NCBI RefSeq assembly: GCF_001640805.2
Contig: NC_066835.1
Location: 9,046,227-9,110,226 of the forward strand
Source of the DNA: Lates calcarifer
Taxonomy: Eukaryota > Chordata > Actinopteri > Centropomidae
Length of the DNA stretch: 64,000 nt
Reading direction: 5' to 3'
This document shows positions 23,620 to 37,284 of the stretch, one piece after another. Position 1 is the stretch's first letter, and every line of letters begins with the position of its first letter. The translations under genes were made by a program, and so were the position numbers. Under the pieces are notes generated by a model. The model did no database searches. It was not told where the DNA came from and saw nothing but the letters and a program-made list of their open reading frames with translations.

Positions 23620-25765
23620 GCACACACACACACACAGCCCTGTGTCCAAGAGCCTTGTAAGCAGCAGTTTACACAAAAAATGTTTCAAGGGGTCATTAGT
23701 TAGTTAGTTAGTCCATGATACATAAATATCATTTAAATATCTGACTAATTGTTTGAATAGTTGGAACCCCATTTTGTTGTCATCTCAGCTTTTTTGTTCT
23801 CAGTGATGCAACAAACCGTCAGAGGGGAAGGAGGGAATGCCAAAGTGCGAGTGAGATTTTTCCTACAGAACTTTACAGTGACATTGTTGAGGCTTTGAAG
23901 AGCGGCAAGATTTTAGTTTTAGTGAAAATGCTGAGAAAGACGCGAGAAGAGCGAGACAGAGACATTTTTCCAGTGTGTAGTCTGATCCCTAAATCTGAAG
24001 CCTCCAGCCTCACAGATCTGATCTTCTTCCAACATGTCTGGAATTCTCTCCCCTTTCTTCTTCTTCTACTTTTCCCTCTGTCTTTCCTCTTCCACGTCTG
24101 TTGACCACTCCCTTAGTGGCAATAATGACACATGAAAAGGAGCAATACCATTTCCCATTATAATTCAAAGGTGTTTTCTGCACACTGCATATTTGAAATT
24201 GTTCCTTTTTCCCCCTTACTTTTCTTAAATAAAATCTGCAAAGTTTTAACTTTTAACAAGTAGAGGAATGTACCACATTGTTCAAAATCACGTAACTTTA
24301 CTTTGAATTGTAGTGGTGATCCCAAAGTTTCCAAAGATACTAGATATTTTAGCCTGTGTTTTGGGAAAAAGTGTATAAAATAAAGTACAAGACATCTATA
24401 TAAAGGAAACATGAAGGCATCATTTAGCTTAAATGAAGAATTGGAACAAACCAATAAAAAATATATGTAATAATTTAACAACCTTAAAGCTCCTTAAGGG
24501 GCAACAATGAGTTAAAACAACACACACCTCCAATGAAATGTATATGATCTTCTCTGCACCTTTAATATAATACTATTTTCTTTAATGATGTGATGCACAG
24601 TGATCATTTCCCTTCACACAGACTTGTAGATGACGTGGCTGGGTCGGGCTCTGCTGTTCGTGGCTCAAACCGATTTCTAAAAGAGAACAGAAAAAAAAAA
24701 AGTCTTAATGACAAGCCCTAGCGGCCAGAGTGAATCGAGAGCTGGCAGCGCTGGATTGCATTTCCCTGCGTCTGCCAGCCTATTGTGGAGAACAGTCAGT
24801 GTTTAGGGAGGGACGTCTCCAGCTTAGAATAACATGGCATTAAACTCAAAGACGACAACTCACAGCCTCCTTTTCCCCCCTCCATTTTCTACTCATCTCC
24901 CACTGTGTAAACTTTCTGCTCTCTTATATTCTCTTCTTTATTCTTCTTTCTTTTTCATCACTCTTTATTCTGCACATGATGTCTCACTTTGGGGGTGCTG
25001 TATCTCACAAACAAGCCTACACTACTTTTGACTGTCCTAAAGAAAACATCTTTTCTACTCTTTCCTCAGTTCTATTCTTTTCTATTTTCTTTCTGACCAG
25101 ATGTGTTTCTCCTCTGGATCTCCCCCTGTGCAGGCCCCCATGATTCATTTTCCACAGACATCTTAAAAGATCCAAAGCTCTCCCCTCCCCCACGCCTTTT
25201 TTCCCTCCACACTTTCTCTCTTTCTCTGTGTTAAGGCTCCTACTGCTGGATTGTCTCAGCCTGCAGTGCTTATTAGTAACAGTGGAACGAGGACAGAGCA
25301 GAAGAGGAAGGAATGAAGCTCATGTGGAATCTCCATAGCCAAAGGGTTGGTGGTTTTTTGCCCCCCCCCCCCCCCGGGTGCTTAAAGTGGGCTGGACTGG
25401 GGTGGGACTAGCCTTCCCAGGTGCTGTCATGGGCGGATGCGCTGGATGACACCCAGAGAGCACTAAACACACCTCCAGTATGAGGGGGAAGCGATCGTGC
25501 CCCCCCCCCCCCCTTTCTTCTGCCACCCCGCCACATTCCCACCCTTCCCCACTCCTCCCTGTCCCACCCAAACACACTCCTTTCTTCCTAACTCCTCATC
25601 CCGGTCCCTCCTTTCTATGCGTTTCCTATGATTTTCCAAAGAGGGTGATGCTTCCTCACGATTGGTGGAGGGATTTTCTGGCTGGAATCTCATAGGTTTA
25701 ACAGTTTATGCCACAGTCTGGTTCATAAAATAGTCTTGAACCGTGCTGTATTTGCAAACATGAAG
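21576..25765. other. Intergenic spacer, block 6
   Basis: No gene recognised. (CA)n at 23588-23637, C runs at 25361-25375 and 25500-25513, and pyrimidine-rich DNA at 24850-25220. Open frames around 25320-25695 arise from GC-rich low complexity. Confidence 0.55.
23588..23637. repeat. (CA)n microsatellite
   Basis: CA run with two CACG interruptions, flanked by CTCTCTCCC. Confidence 0.9.
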
Positions 25766-25858
25766 AGAATAGTTTGACATTTTGGAAAACATGCTTATTC
25801 ACTTGCTGAGAGGTAGATAAGAAGATTGATACCACTCTAATGCCTGTACATATCAGTC
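25766..25858 (+). repeat. Teleost dispersed repeat, GGTTAGCTTAGC family (5' end only)
   Basis: AGTTTGACATTTTGGAAAAC, ATGCTTATTCACTTGCTGAG and GAAGATTGATACCACTCTAA match the head of the family element; the rest is missing. Confidence 0.8.
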
Positions 25859-26154
25859 TTATCATTGACTAGTGGCAGGTAAGTGAAGCAGGTATATTTC
25901 CTAAAATGTCCTTAAATATATGTCATGAAATTCGATCATAGGTACAGTCAAGTCTTTAACAACACAGGAATAATGAAACCAGTGGGCTTCTGCTTTGTGC
26001 TGGCTTAGAGTTAGATCTCTTTAATCACAGATAATAAAGCAGAACCTCCATGTAAATTAAACTGCTTGCTCCAGCTCCCTAACAAATAAAATTAATGAGA
26101 GTCTAAATACCCATAGGTGTGCATGTGAAAGTAAATGGTCGCTTTTAATGGTTG

Positions 26155-26262
26155 TTTGTCTCTGACTGGTGACCTGTCCAAACCTGTCCCTCTATCCCAA
26201 CGTCAGCCCAATGGACATGAGTTATAGATAATGGATGGATAGAATATTGGGCCATTAAGCTA
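26155..26262 (+). repeat. Fish repeat tail (GGTGACCTGTCC...ATAATGGATGGATAG)
   Basis: GACTGGTGACCTGTCC, CAACGTCAGCCCAATGG and GATAATGGATGGATAG are the end words of a common teleost retroelement tail. A second, shorter relic is at 40849-40905. Confidence 0.65.
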
Positions 26263-29200
26263 GTACCGTTTGGCGGTTAAATACAACTTTGCAAGAGACA
26301 ATACACTGAAATATTTACAGGTTAAAACAGACATTATGATATTCAAATGAGCTTTCCCACAGGAGAACAGTACAAACAGGGAGAGGTGAAGGGGGCAAAA
26401 TGAATTTATGGTTAGGAGAGAACAAGAAGAAATGAAGGAGGAGGGGCTTCCTCGTCAGGATTAATTATATTCTGGCAGATTTTGTGTAATTATGTAAATT
26501 AGAGGTTGCCATACATATGACCGGGTAACCTCCATTACTCGCAGGGGAAAACAGTCGAATATGCACATCTGTAAATCCCATGTCTGGTTCTGTGAAGTGT
26601 GTGAGGAGAGTGCAAGTGCGCCAGCCATACCTTGACTTTACAGGCACGTGGCCTGTGATTGCACTTTGAGAGACACCCCCCCCCCCATTTCAACAGCAAT
26701 AAAGTGTAAAATTGAAAGGTGGGCTGAGGAGAGGTGTAACCCACAATTACCTGTCGCCTCCTCTGCAGTATATTTGTACTCTCACAGATTACTCAATTGT
26801 AAGCAATTCTTCCCTCCATCAGCACCATGACTTCAGTTCCTTAACAAATAATTCATTCTGATTTGTGTTCCTGGAATAAGCAGGTATCCTGTGTGTGTGT
26901 GTGTGTGTGTGTGTCTCCATCTGAAACCATGAGCCAAAAGGATAAAAAAAAGAGCTCAAACAAGTCAAACTGCAAAGGTCAAACTGCCCAAGTCAAACAG
27001 GTTTTTTTCACAGTTTTGCAGGAATTTGATATATTCAGCAATCTTCTTCAGTATCCAGTGACCTTATAGAGGCTACTGATTTATTCAAAAGCCAATTGTC
27101 CTTGGGGATAAACAGGAAGTTCCATTTTAATAAGGACAGCCTGATCATTGTGTTAAAGTCTGTCTGTAAGGGAGAAAATCCAAAGAGAAGAGGGGACTGT
27201 GCTTTGGAAAAACAATGAGTTCAGTCAAACCATCCTATAATACTTATGCATTACATTGTAGTGCTGTTATTACATGGGAGCTATTATTATGGGAATTATC
27301 CACATTAGACTTCAGTTAATGCTGTGGGGTTTGCATCAAATAAATAGTGAAAACTAAATTGCACGATGCAAAAAGCCTCATCAGCTGAGGTGCAAACAGC
27401 AGTTAAAGGGGTCTGAAAGTTAATGACTGTTTAGTTACAGCGTGCTTATGAATGGTTACGCAGAGCTTTCTACCAGCGCTCATCCTCAGATGAACCCAGA
27501 GTCCTATCATCCCATCCAAGGTCTACATCGGACAAAACCTCCTGCCACGTTGTCTCTCCTGTTCTTTCTCCCCTCCCTGTCTCTCTCTCTCTCTCTCCTC
27601 TCTCAGTCTCTCTGTCTCTTCCTCATTCCCTCGCTCTACATTTCTCACTGTGTTTTTTTTTCTTTGGTCCTTGTCTCCCCCTTTTTTTTCTGCTATTTTT
27701 TCCCATCTCCTTCTATTTCCCTCTCTCTGATGATACCTTTCATTCTCTTAACTTCTCTCTCTGTTTCTTTACCATTTTACGTTTTGTTCTTTCTTTCTTT
27801 AGCTGTTTAGTCTTTGGGCCGAGCTCAGACTCTTGCTGTATGATGTGGTGGTTGCAGGGATGAAGGGAGGGTCAGTCCAGTAGATTTGCTTCCTGTGCTC
27901 TGAGCAGTCTAAATGGCAGCTTGGTGACCACACAGCAGTGCACGAAGGGTGCAGTGATGGTCGCAGCTCGGTCACAGACCATTTTCACAGAGCTGTGCTC
28001 TCTCATTTTGTCAAGATTCTCAGACAGAAACACTGATGGGTCCTGCATACACAAATTGCATACTAAATAACATGCTAAAAGATAGGCCTGAGCTCTTCCA
28101 GGTGACACCTGGAAACCCAGCGCAGCAGTACAGTGCTCTCTCATGTTCAGTTTGTACAATTAATATTATAATAATATAATTAACACTTCTATAGAAAATT
28201 ACTACACTACTCTTCTATTTGTAATTAAAGTTAAAGTAACCTTTTTGAAGTTAACAGACCGAAACCTAGCCATAGTCTAGTTGCAATGCAGTGAACCATT
28301 TTATCTTTTCTTTTTTCCCCCTGTTTCCTTCTTGTCTGCTGTGGGGTAAATCTGTCACAGGAACTTATGAGATTTTCAAAGCTAACAGGAATGTTAGCTT
28401 TTAATTGGATTTTTCTTAAAACTGGATGCTATGTGATCATATTGGACATATGATGTTGCATGCACGTATATTTGTGGGGTGCTTGTTTTTAAGGCTGCAA
28501 AAGTGAATTAATCACCTCCTGATCAGTAGCTGTGTTGCAGAGCAGGAGCTAGATGTAGCCTACAAAGGTGGCTCCTTCAGAGGACCTTAAGAACAGACTG
28601 CCTGCTTCGCCTCCATAAATGAGACGGTGTAACCTCACAGAGACCAAAGCAAAATGTTAATTTGAGCACTGCTCGTTGACTCATAAAGTCAAAAGCTGTT
28701 CTCAGAATAGATAAAAACGCAGAGAATGAGGATTGATGTTTACTGTGTGATTGGCAACTGGCAAAAAGTGCAAGAAATACATACATGTGAATGTAAGTTA
28801 TATGTATATGCAGTGCGTTTTCATCTGGCTTCCACTGCCTACATGTAGCAGTGTTTCTTTTATATTAACGAGTATCTGAAGGCACAAATCTGATAGAAAC
28901 TATGTGCTCATTTGATATTTACCTAATTAATAAGTTGACAAATATTGCAACAATGTTCTATTAAACAAGTACACTGTGGATAATGGCATACTGGCCTTAT
29001 TGTCCTGTGACGACATATTCAAATGCAGGCTTTAGAGGATCCAGCCCCTGAATTTGAACACAGCTACAATGAAGGTGTTGCTAACACTGCTGGATGAGTG
29101 TAAACAATTCATTATAGACTAACCACAAATAACAGAACAGCCTTCAAAGATGTGAAGCACTGAGCTTTTATTTCCCTCTCCTGTGTTCTACCAAGCAGAA

Positions 29201-31590
29201 ATGTACAAGCACTTGGGCCCTATTTGTTTTCTATAAAGCTCATGCTTGACCAGTCATGGCAGCAAATGCATGCGTTTTCAATGCACATACACTCAGTTGA
29301 TCAAGCTTTTCAGTTCCTCACAGTCTCCAGTGTCTAGACTATAGTCACCCATTGAAACTACAGCGATCTAAACTGTAGTTCTTTCTACCTGCTCATTACA
29401 ACAATTAAATATATTTTAGAGAATCGCACCAACATTTCACCTTAAAGTGCCTCTGGCAGCAATGTGAGAAACGTGAGGCGTCTAAACGCCTCCCACAGTC
29501 CTTTTTAGGGACCGCCCAAACCATCTGCAGACGAAAAAAAGAAAAAAGAAGAGAAAAAGTTAACTATTTCTCCCCAAATAAACAACAACAATGGTGCAAA
29601 GAAAACAACGAAAAAGTAAAAAGACACAGGCATTTGTTTAATACCCACTTAAGATTTTTCCAGTCACATTTGTCACTTTTTCTCTTAACACACCATCAAA
29701 CAGAAAGGTACTCCTCTGTAAAAGTCATTGTGTTAAACCTTCACCGTATAAACTGTGTATGTACAAACTGTCTGCCATCATTTCTCCCACTTTCCGCTCT
29801 CTCTATTACTGTGAGACAAAGACTTTCCGACCACAGATACTGTAAGCGCCTCTGTTAACTCCAGCCGGGGGACTACTTCCAGTTGGTTTTCTGTCCCTTC
29901 ATGAGTGAGAGAGCAGCATCCTCTTCTGGTTAAAATACTCAATAAACAAGACTCTCTCCAAGTTGGATTCCACTTTTTTTTCTCTGCTGTCTCGGCATGG
30001 CACAAAGGGATTTGTCAGGAAAAAAAAAACTTTACCATCATTTCCGTAGTTAATATTTTGCATGCCATACCTTTTATTCCATCAAAGCAATATGGAAGTA
30101 ATACATATATTTATGCTCTTTTCTTGCAGGAAGTTTAAGTTCAAAGTACTAGTGTGGCACTGTTACAATGCCTGTATATCCTTATACATAGCAGCTGTGG
30201 AAAGCACTGTCCCACTGTCCAGTGGAGGGCGCCACTGCATCACATACAGTACCATTAGCTGGTGCGTGTTTTCTTCCTTAAAATGCAGAAGGCATCAGCA
30301 ACTACATCCTGATTTGTGAAGCATTCTGTAAAAAACAAGTCTCTAAAACTAAGTTCAATAAATAAACCACTTGTCAGTTGTTGTAGCTTTTGCTGACAAG
30401 CTGTGGTTCTCTTGTAATTGGGTGCCCTGCTCCACACTTCTATTCACACCCTAGAAGTCTGAATCTTTGTCTATACTGCTGTAAATGCAGTGTTTTGCTA
30501 AAGGATACCTCAACACCTGGATTTATCCTGCCAATTAAGGGATGGGAGTTTGTCTTTCACAACAAACCTGCAGGGAACTGATAATAACTTGTAATGTATC
30601 CACTCGTGCGATTTCCAAGAGCCTCTTATGTGTAACGTCCTCTGGGCATTGGAGTTACAGTTGTTTTTCTCAAAGAAAAACACAAACAACAACAGCAAAT
30701 CTCTGCCAAGAGTGCTTGATTCATCTCGTCTCTCCACTCTCAACTCAGATGACCCCAGCGTGTTCAAATCCAAGAAAGCATTATGCATGTTGAAATAATT
30801 TCCCAGGAGAACACAATTAAAGCCTTCTGCAGTGGAGATTGATAAGGTTGTGTTTACACCCGACCTTACACAAACTCTGGTGCATTTATCCTGATTCATT
30901 TAGGCCAGGGAGAATGCTCATCTTCATGAAGAAACTTAAAAGGCTGTGTCAGTCTGCTTTCAAGCAAAAACCTGATTCATTTGCTGATCTCTGAAGCCAT
31001 TCCTCCATCACTGGTTTCATACTGTGGTACAAGATGCATCATTTCCTTTCTGTTTCCATCTGCCTTTAGTGGATAGAGTCAATCTGTAGTCTGCACAGAA
31101 ATAGAGAGTCACATCAAAATGTTTCTCTGCAAGCTTCATGAACTCTTTGTGACCACCACAGAAAATAAATAGAAAATAAATAAGACCTTTGAATGACCTG
31201 GCTGTCAGTTAGCAAAATACATTTTGTTTTGATTTTCTCCTGCGGCTGTGTATGGCTTTGACGATGTAGGATGACAGACCGACACTGTCCGATGACTGAG
31301 CGATCAGTCAGTCTATTTTTGTTAATAATACATAGCAGCAATAAATCATTTTCTGTTTTGGGTCAAACCAAAAGAACCAACGTATATACCATTCTGAGGT
31401 GAATCACTTGAGCAGACGGTCTCTGTAGTGATTTCCATACTCAGTGTATCGGAGCAGGTTGAATCATCATGATGATCAACTGTCACATACAGTGTGTGAG
31501 CGAAGAGAAGTGGAGGCAAATGTAAATGTCACATGAAAATTTGTCTGTACTCCCCCTGTGAACATACTAGTATAAACACATCAGTGGTAG
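26263..31590. other. Intergenic spacer, block 7
   Basis: No gene recognised. Contains a C run (26676-26686), (GT)n (26891-26914), a CT-rich tract (27560-27740), a small perfect hairpin (29475-29492) and a CTCF-like motif (30219-30232). Frames at 27442-27810 and 30510-30899 lack any family signature. Confidence 0.55.
26891..26914. repeat. (GT)n microsatellite
   Basis: Twelve perfect GT units. Confidence 0.85.
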
Positions 31591-31594
31591 AAGA

Positions 31595-31915
31595 AGTTAC
31601 AGAACTACATTGTAAACATACTCCACTGCAAGTAAAAGTCCTGCGTTCAAAATATTACTTAAAGGGCCTATATGTACGTTGTTCTGCCACTGAACATGCT
31701 GTCTTGCTAGTTGCAGGTGGTGGTGATGGTCGCTTGCCAAGAGCTTCAGCTATTGTTGCGTTTACAAATCATCATCACATTATAACCAAACTAACTTGGG
31801 GAACCGTAAGTAACAAGTAACCAGTTACTGTAGCTGTAATGTAGTGAAGTAAAAAGTAAAATATTTCCCCTCTGAAATGTAGAGGAGTAAAACTATTGAG
31901 TAATTTATAAATGCA
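31595..31915. repeat. Teleost dispersed repeat (AAGTAAAAGTCCTGCGTTC family)
   Basis: CTGCAAGTAAAAGTCCTGCG, TTCAAAATATTACTTAAA and, after a gap, GTAGTGAAGTAAAAAGTAAA and CCCCTCTGAAATGTAGAGGA match the two ends of a repeat found in very large numbers in fish. The centre appears replaced or deleted. Confidence 0.8.
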
Positions 31916-34094
31916 ATGAACTGAACTGTTGTGAACACCACAACGAACACCAGTCGAGTACATGTTGCTTTTTATTGAAGCTCTGCCTTCATTAATGTGC
32001 ACTCAGCATCATATCGGACTCTGTTTCTCTTTCATTCATGGTTTCCATTATACCAGGTGACGCTGACTGACACTGGTTTAATGGCATCTTCACTATAGCA
32101 ATGCCTCGGTGGTTTTTTCTTGAATCATATCTGTAAGCTTTTTTTATTAGGTGCAATATTCTCACCCAATGTGATCCTACAACCTCTTAGTTTTTTTTCT
32201 GATCTGGCTGTTTTATTTTGAGGCCAGGACCACCACCAGTACCGGAACAGTGGCATATTCGTTTATTGAAAAAGAAGCTACATGTAGTCTCCGATGTTAG
32301 ACATAATTTGAAACCACAATGAGCTGTGTCCAATCTAATCTTGTTTTGATTCACTTCTTCGGACGATCTCCTCTCTAAATCTAGTCTGACGTATGTTCCA
32401 CCAAGTAAGACCCTGCCATGTTTGCTCCTGCTGTCCCTGCTTAGCTGTATTTACCAAAGGTCCTGTTCAGTCATTCAAGAGTCACCAGGAGACTCAAAAA
32501 GGAAATGAAGGCTCGATCTGCATACATTAGAATTGTAAATGTAGTCAGATGCTCATGACAGCAGCCATACATAAAGATTAGTTTTAAAAAGTGTCAGAAC
32601 TTCATAGACAAGCTTAAGGGAGGAGAGTGGCGCAGATCAGTTGACTAGAGACAGATGGGCCACCAGGACACAGAGATGATCATGCATATGATAATTGGCT
32701 AAGTTAACTGAAATGTGCCCTTGAGGAGAAATAAAATACTTTTGATACTCTAAAGATTTCATTTCAGTTGCTGGGTAATGGTTAGCTAGGTGGGTAGTTT
32801 GCCTAATTAACAAGCAGGAAAACAGCAGTGCAGAATGGATTTAAAACAACTCACATGATATTTTCCACCATTTCTAACGGACAACAAAACCTTTCACTAG
32901 TATTGGTCATTTTTTAAAATATTTTTATTTTAATATATATAGTCATTAGTTCCGACTTGTGAATGGTCTGGAGAATGTGGCTTTGACATTGCAGATATTT
33001 AAAGGAAAATAATTCATTTTTCACGACAAACCAATATCCACTCACTACTCTGAATCATGTAAACCAAGCCTAACCTTCTACATTTCTAAATAAAGCAGTC
33101 TCCTGGTCATAGATTTTCTCTGATTGGGAGTTTCTTTCTCCACCTGTTGCCTCTCCAGGGCTCAGTCCTAAACGTTTAATAATCCATACATATACCCATG
33201 ACTGACCTATAGATACGTTCATCCTCTTTATGTAAATTCCAATCCTAGAGGAAGACATAAACAACTATGTGTCCTACTGCGTCACGCTGAGAGCCTTCTA
33301 CTCTGTGCAGAGGATGCACTTAATCATCAGTCATGGGTGCAGATCATCAGGAGGTCGGCTGTTTTCACCTTCCTGCTTGTCACTCTGATTGAAAGTGTGT
33401 AAACACTTGATTAGCTTACTGTGAGTCCATGGAACAAGCAGGGCTCAGGTAATTAGTGTTTATTTGACATGAAGAGACTGTGTTCTCTACACAGCATGTG
33501 GTTAGAAAACATGTACGTGTGTTTCACAAACTGACTCTAAAGTAAAGTCACCACCTTGTTAGAATACCATAAAGCTTACCTGAGGTAAAAGATGTCAGAG
33601 GTTTGTGTTGCTTTACATGAGTAATAATCAATTTTAAGCTTTATGATGAGCACACAAACCTTTGCCAAAGCTTAACAACACGCGTCCCTTAAATCAGTCA
33701 GTTCATTTTTGTAAGTATCTCACAGATTTCTTTGCTGAAACAGAAACACGGATGAAAACATCACGTTTTTAATGACTTTCTACAGTCGGTGGTTCCACAC
33801 CTGTCCAGTAGTCGCCTCTAGTTGCTGATTCTCCGATTGTCTTTTCTAATGGAATCCAGGTGTCAATACTAAAACTAATGATGACCAAATTCCACTCAGC
33901 TACCAGTTTTAGGGTCCTGGTATGGATTATGCTGACTCACTGTCATGGCTCTCCCACAAAGTCAAAATGTCTGGTGTGAATAAGACTTGCTATTTGTGGA
34001 GTTCGTAGAATTTCGTGGCGTGACGTAATTCCCTGCATAACTCCACCCAAACTTCATCCTGACTAGAGGTCTAATTATCCAGAGAAATTGAAAA

Positions 34095-34126
<32 letters not shown>

Positions 34127-34152
34127 AGTGAGAGAGAGAGAGAGACAGAGAG

Positions 34153-34193
<41 letters not shown>

Positions 34194-37100
34194 AAAGTAC
34201 TTTTCTTGCCTAAACCAGGTGTAACAAATCTACAATCTGTATGCCCTACACCCACCCCAGCCACCTCTTATAACTTTGTTGTGTGGTTGGTCTGTGTGGT
34301 ACAATAATATAGCAATTCCTCAACAAGAAAAATATTGCCAACAAACATGGCAGCAATTACATTTCCATGAAAACATATTTAGGGGAACAAATTAGTAATA
34401 CATAGAAGTATAACTAGGAGACAGGGTGACAGTTGTTGCAGGCTTTAGGCTTGATTTTTGGACAAAGAAAAAAAAAAGTCTTTTAACACAGCTAATGAGC
34501 CTCTGTGATTTTAGGTCTACACCTTCTCTTTTTAGTCAACTAGTTAATTATGTTATCTTCAGCATCAAAATACTTTCAAAGTACAAACTTCAAATTGACA
34601 CACTTTAGACCAGAGACTGGGGTTTGTCTGTCACTTTATACATTATCCAGTGTGGATCAATTTTAATAACAGTAAAATCAATTTATTTTTTAAGGACTGA
34701 TCACTGGGCCGCTTCTAACATCACTGTTTTACAGTGGGGACATTTTTCTTTCCATTTTGTATGTAATCACATTGTAGATGGGTATCATCTTTAGCTCTTT
34801 AGCTCCTTTCCTGATGCTCCATATGTAACAGTTATTTGTGTCATGTTACATTTCCTTGAAATAAACAGTTGACAGTACCTGAATCAATTGTGGGGCTTTA
34901 CAGTGTGTTTCCCCCCACAAAGCTGCCCCACACAGCATTACAGTTATTACAGTAGCCAGCTTGGTTCCAGCAACCAACAGTGAACAATCTCAGCCTTGTT
35001 TGACATTTGGTGCTGACCTGAATACAATCTGGTTAGTGAAGATAAGGAGATGGTAAATTACCTTCTGAGTGTAGAATAGTACAAAAGGCTATTTGAGAGG
35101 ATACACATTCAGAACTAAATGTATGGAAATGTATGGGAAGAAAAATTAAGCAGCTATAGTTCTTTAAAAACAGCTCAAAACTGAAATTAAGCTTTATTTT
35201 CCCAACAAACAACTACTACCAAGCTTTACAACTTCACTGGGTTTGGATAGGAACTCCTGTCCGTGCACGTTATTTCTCTTTAATTGGCTGGAGAAAGAAA
35301 CATTTTCACATTGATTGACACGAATGTGTAGACAGATTTGCACAAACCCACAGAAGCTTCACGAATCACTCTGCAATCCTTTTCTCTCTGTTTCAGTGAC
35401 AGCACAGGATAATTCTGTTAGTCAGAACCAGCCATATTGATTTTTTTTGCCTTTGGCCATGCAAAAGCTGTAATCGCCATTGATGTCATATTGTGTTTGT
35501 ATAATGGTCTGTATCTTTTTTGCTGATCGTTTTTTGATTCGCTGCTGCTGTTATTCTGCATGTGCATTGTTTTTTTTCCTGCTGCTTTGTGTCCAAGATT
35601 TAACTTCAAAGCAGGGATTTGTGCACATTTGAATGACAATCTGCTGACTGAATCCCAGAGACAAGGGCATAAGATTAGATGCAGTGGTTTTGGTGGCAGT
35701 ATAAAAGAGAGGCCTGGGATTGAACTGTTCATTTTTCCCTCACGCTATAGCTTCAGCAGCATCTGTCAGCACCTTGTTTTCAAATGTTACCATCAACCTC
35801 AGTATGACTCGTCTGACCAGAGCTTCACCTCAACTTTATCATTCATTCCTTCTATATTTAAACATGAAGCTCTCCTGGGCAGCGGTTGTGTCACCGAGCC
35901 TGCAGATCTGAAGTTTGCATGTTTGAACGTATTGTGACAAGAGAGCATCAGGATGGCATTGAAGTCAAGGCACATCTCAGCCACGGTATGGGACAGTGTC
36001 GCCGAAATGAGGGGAAAAATAAAAGAAGATTGGAACTTGGCACGAGCGCTGAATCCAAAGCTTGTTCTTGCAGTTCAATATCTAAAAAAGGGGGAACAAA
36101 GGAAAGGTTACCATATGTCTGCTCATCTGTGTCCAAAACCCTCCCTGCTTGCTGATTGATATTCTCAGACAAGCAGCCTTGCAGTTCACCTCCCAAAACA
36201 TTTTTTCAGACTCGCATATTGACTCTCGTGCCACACTGCATTTACCATTTTCCTAATATTTTGTCTGTGATTCTACTTAACACAGATCAGCTTTGTGAAG
36301 GAAGTTTTAATGATGTTTTGTTCTTCTTTCTACGTGTGCTCACTGAGCAAGTCAAAGGAGAGACACCTCATTAATCTCTTAATCAATAAATGTCATGTTT
36401 TTCATAGGCAACCCAGCATTTAAATCACTCTCACTAATGCATAAACAGATTACTGTAGATTTGTTTGGGGAAGTCTTCTGGATACACATTAAGCCTGTTT
36501 GCCTGGCAGTCTCTAACAGCTGAAAATAGACTGTGAGTCAGGTAGTCAAGAGAGAAGTGGACCTGTATCGCTCATGAATACTGTGTTGTACTTGTGTGAT
36601 GAGGACCACTGATGTTAACCTTGATATTAACCTTGTTGTCCTTGTTTACATTGTGTGAATGTCCTTATTTAGGCAAATATGTGCATTTGTCAGTTGAGGC
36701 ATGGTGACGAATAGCAATCAAATCCTTTCCTCTGCTGAATCCTCCTTTTGAAGCATCTGGAAAGAAAAAGATGCCTGGAGTTCAAACACTGTTTCCTTAG
36801 AGTGCCTGCAAATCCGGATAAATGTTGCATTTTCAGTATAGGCAAAAAGAAACTCTCAAGAAGAAAGCACAGACCAAAAAGTCCTCTACAGTACAATGAT
36901 AGTTAAAGATGACAGCTCTTGGCTGAAATAACACCCCAGAAAATTTCTTTTATTTGAAAAAAATTCTAATTTCCCTGGACCGTATAAAAGCCTTCCAACA
37001 ATCAGAATGGGGGCTATCCATGTGGGTTAACATCTTATCTTTGTCTTTTATTCTGTCTGAGCCACACTTTCCACTCAAAAAAAAAACCTCTCTCTCTTTC

Positions 37101-37265
37101 TCTGGGACTTTCTCTGGTGGTTGAAATTTTTTTGGTCTAAAGCTGTGAAAACACACAGTTTGATACTTTAAGGTTTAGATAAGCTATGAAATAGCTTTTG
37201 CAATAGAATAGACAACGTCAGGAAACTGGCTGACCAAATGACTCAGGTTAATGTTGTATTATGTC
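31916..37265. other. Intergenic spacer, block 8
   Basis: No gene recognised. A compound GT/GA microsatellite lies at 34099-34190. Between 35560 and 36196 several overlapping frames occur on both strands, but none shows a domain, and none is bounded by a convincing splice pair and conserved start. Confidence 0.55.
34099..34190. repeat. Compound (GT)n(GA)n microsatellite
   Basis: About 14 GT units run straight into about 30 GA units with a few interruptions, giving 90 bp of alternating purine/pyrimidine then pure purine sequence. Confidence 0.92.
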
Positions 37266-37284
37266 AGAGTACCAAAGGGTTGAA

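Noticed and set aside
25320..25695. Proline- and glycine-rich frames on both strands
   Set aside because: Driven by C/G homopolymers and CT-rich sequence, not by coding conservation.
30510..30899. 129-codon minus-strand frame
   Set aside because: No motif recognised; overlaps an equally unconvincing plus-strand frame at 30542-30793.
35560..36196. Cluster of overlapping frames on both strands, including MALKSRHISATVWDSVAEMR
   Set aside because: Considered as a possible small gene or transposase remnant, but no frame carries a known domain and several are mutually overlapping.
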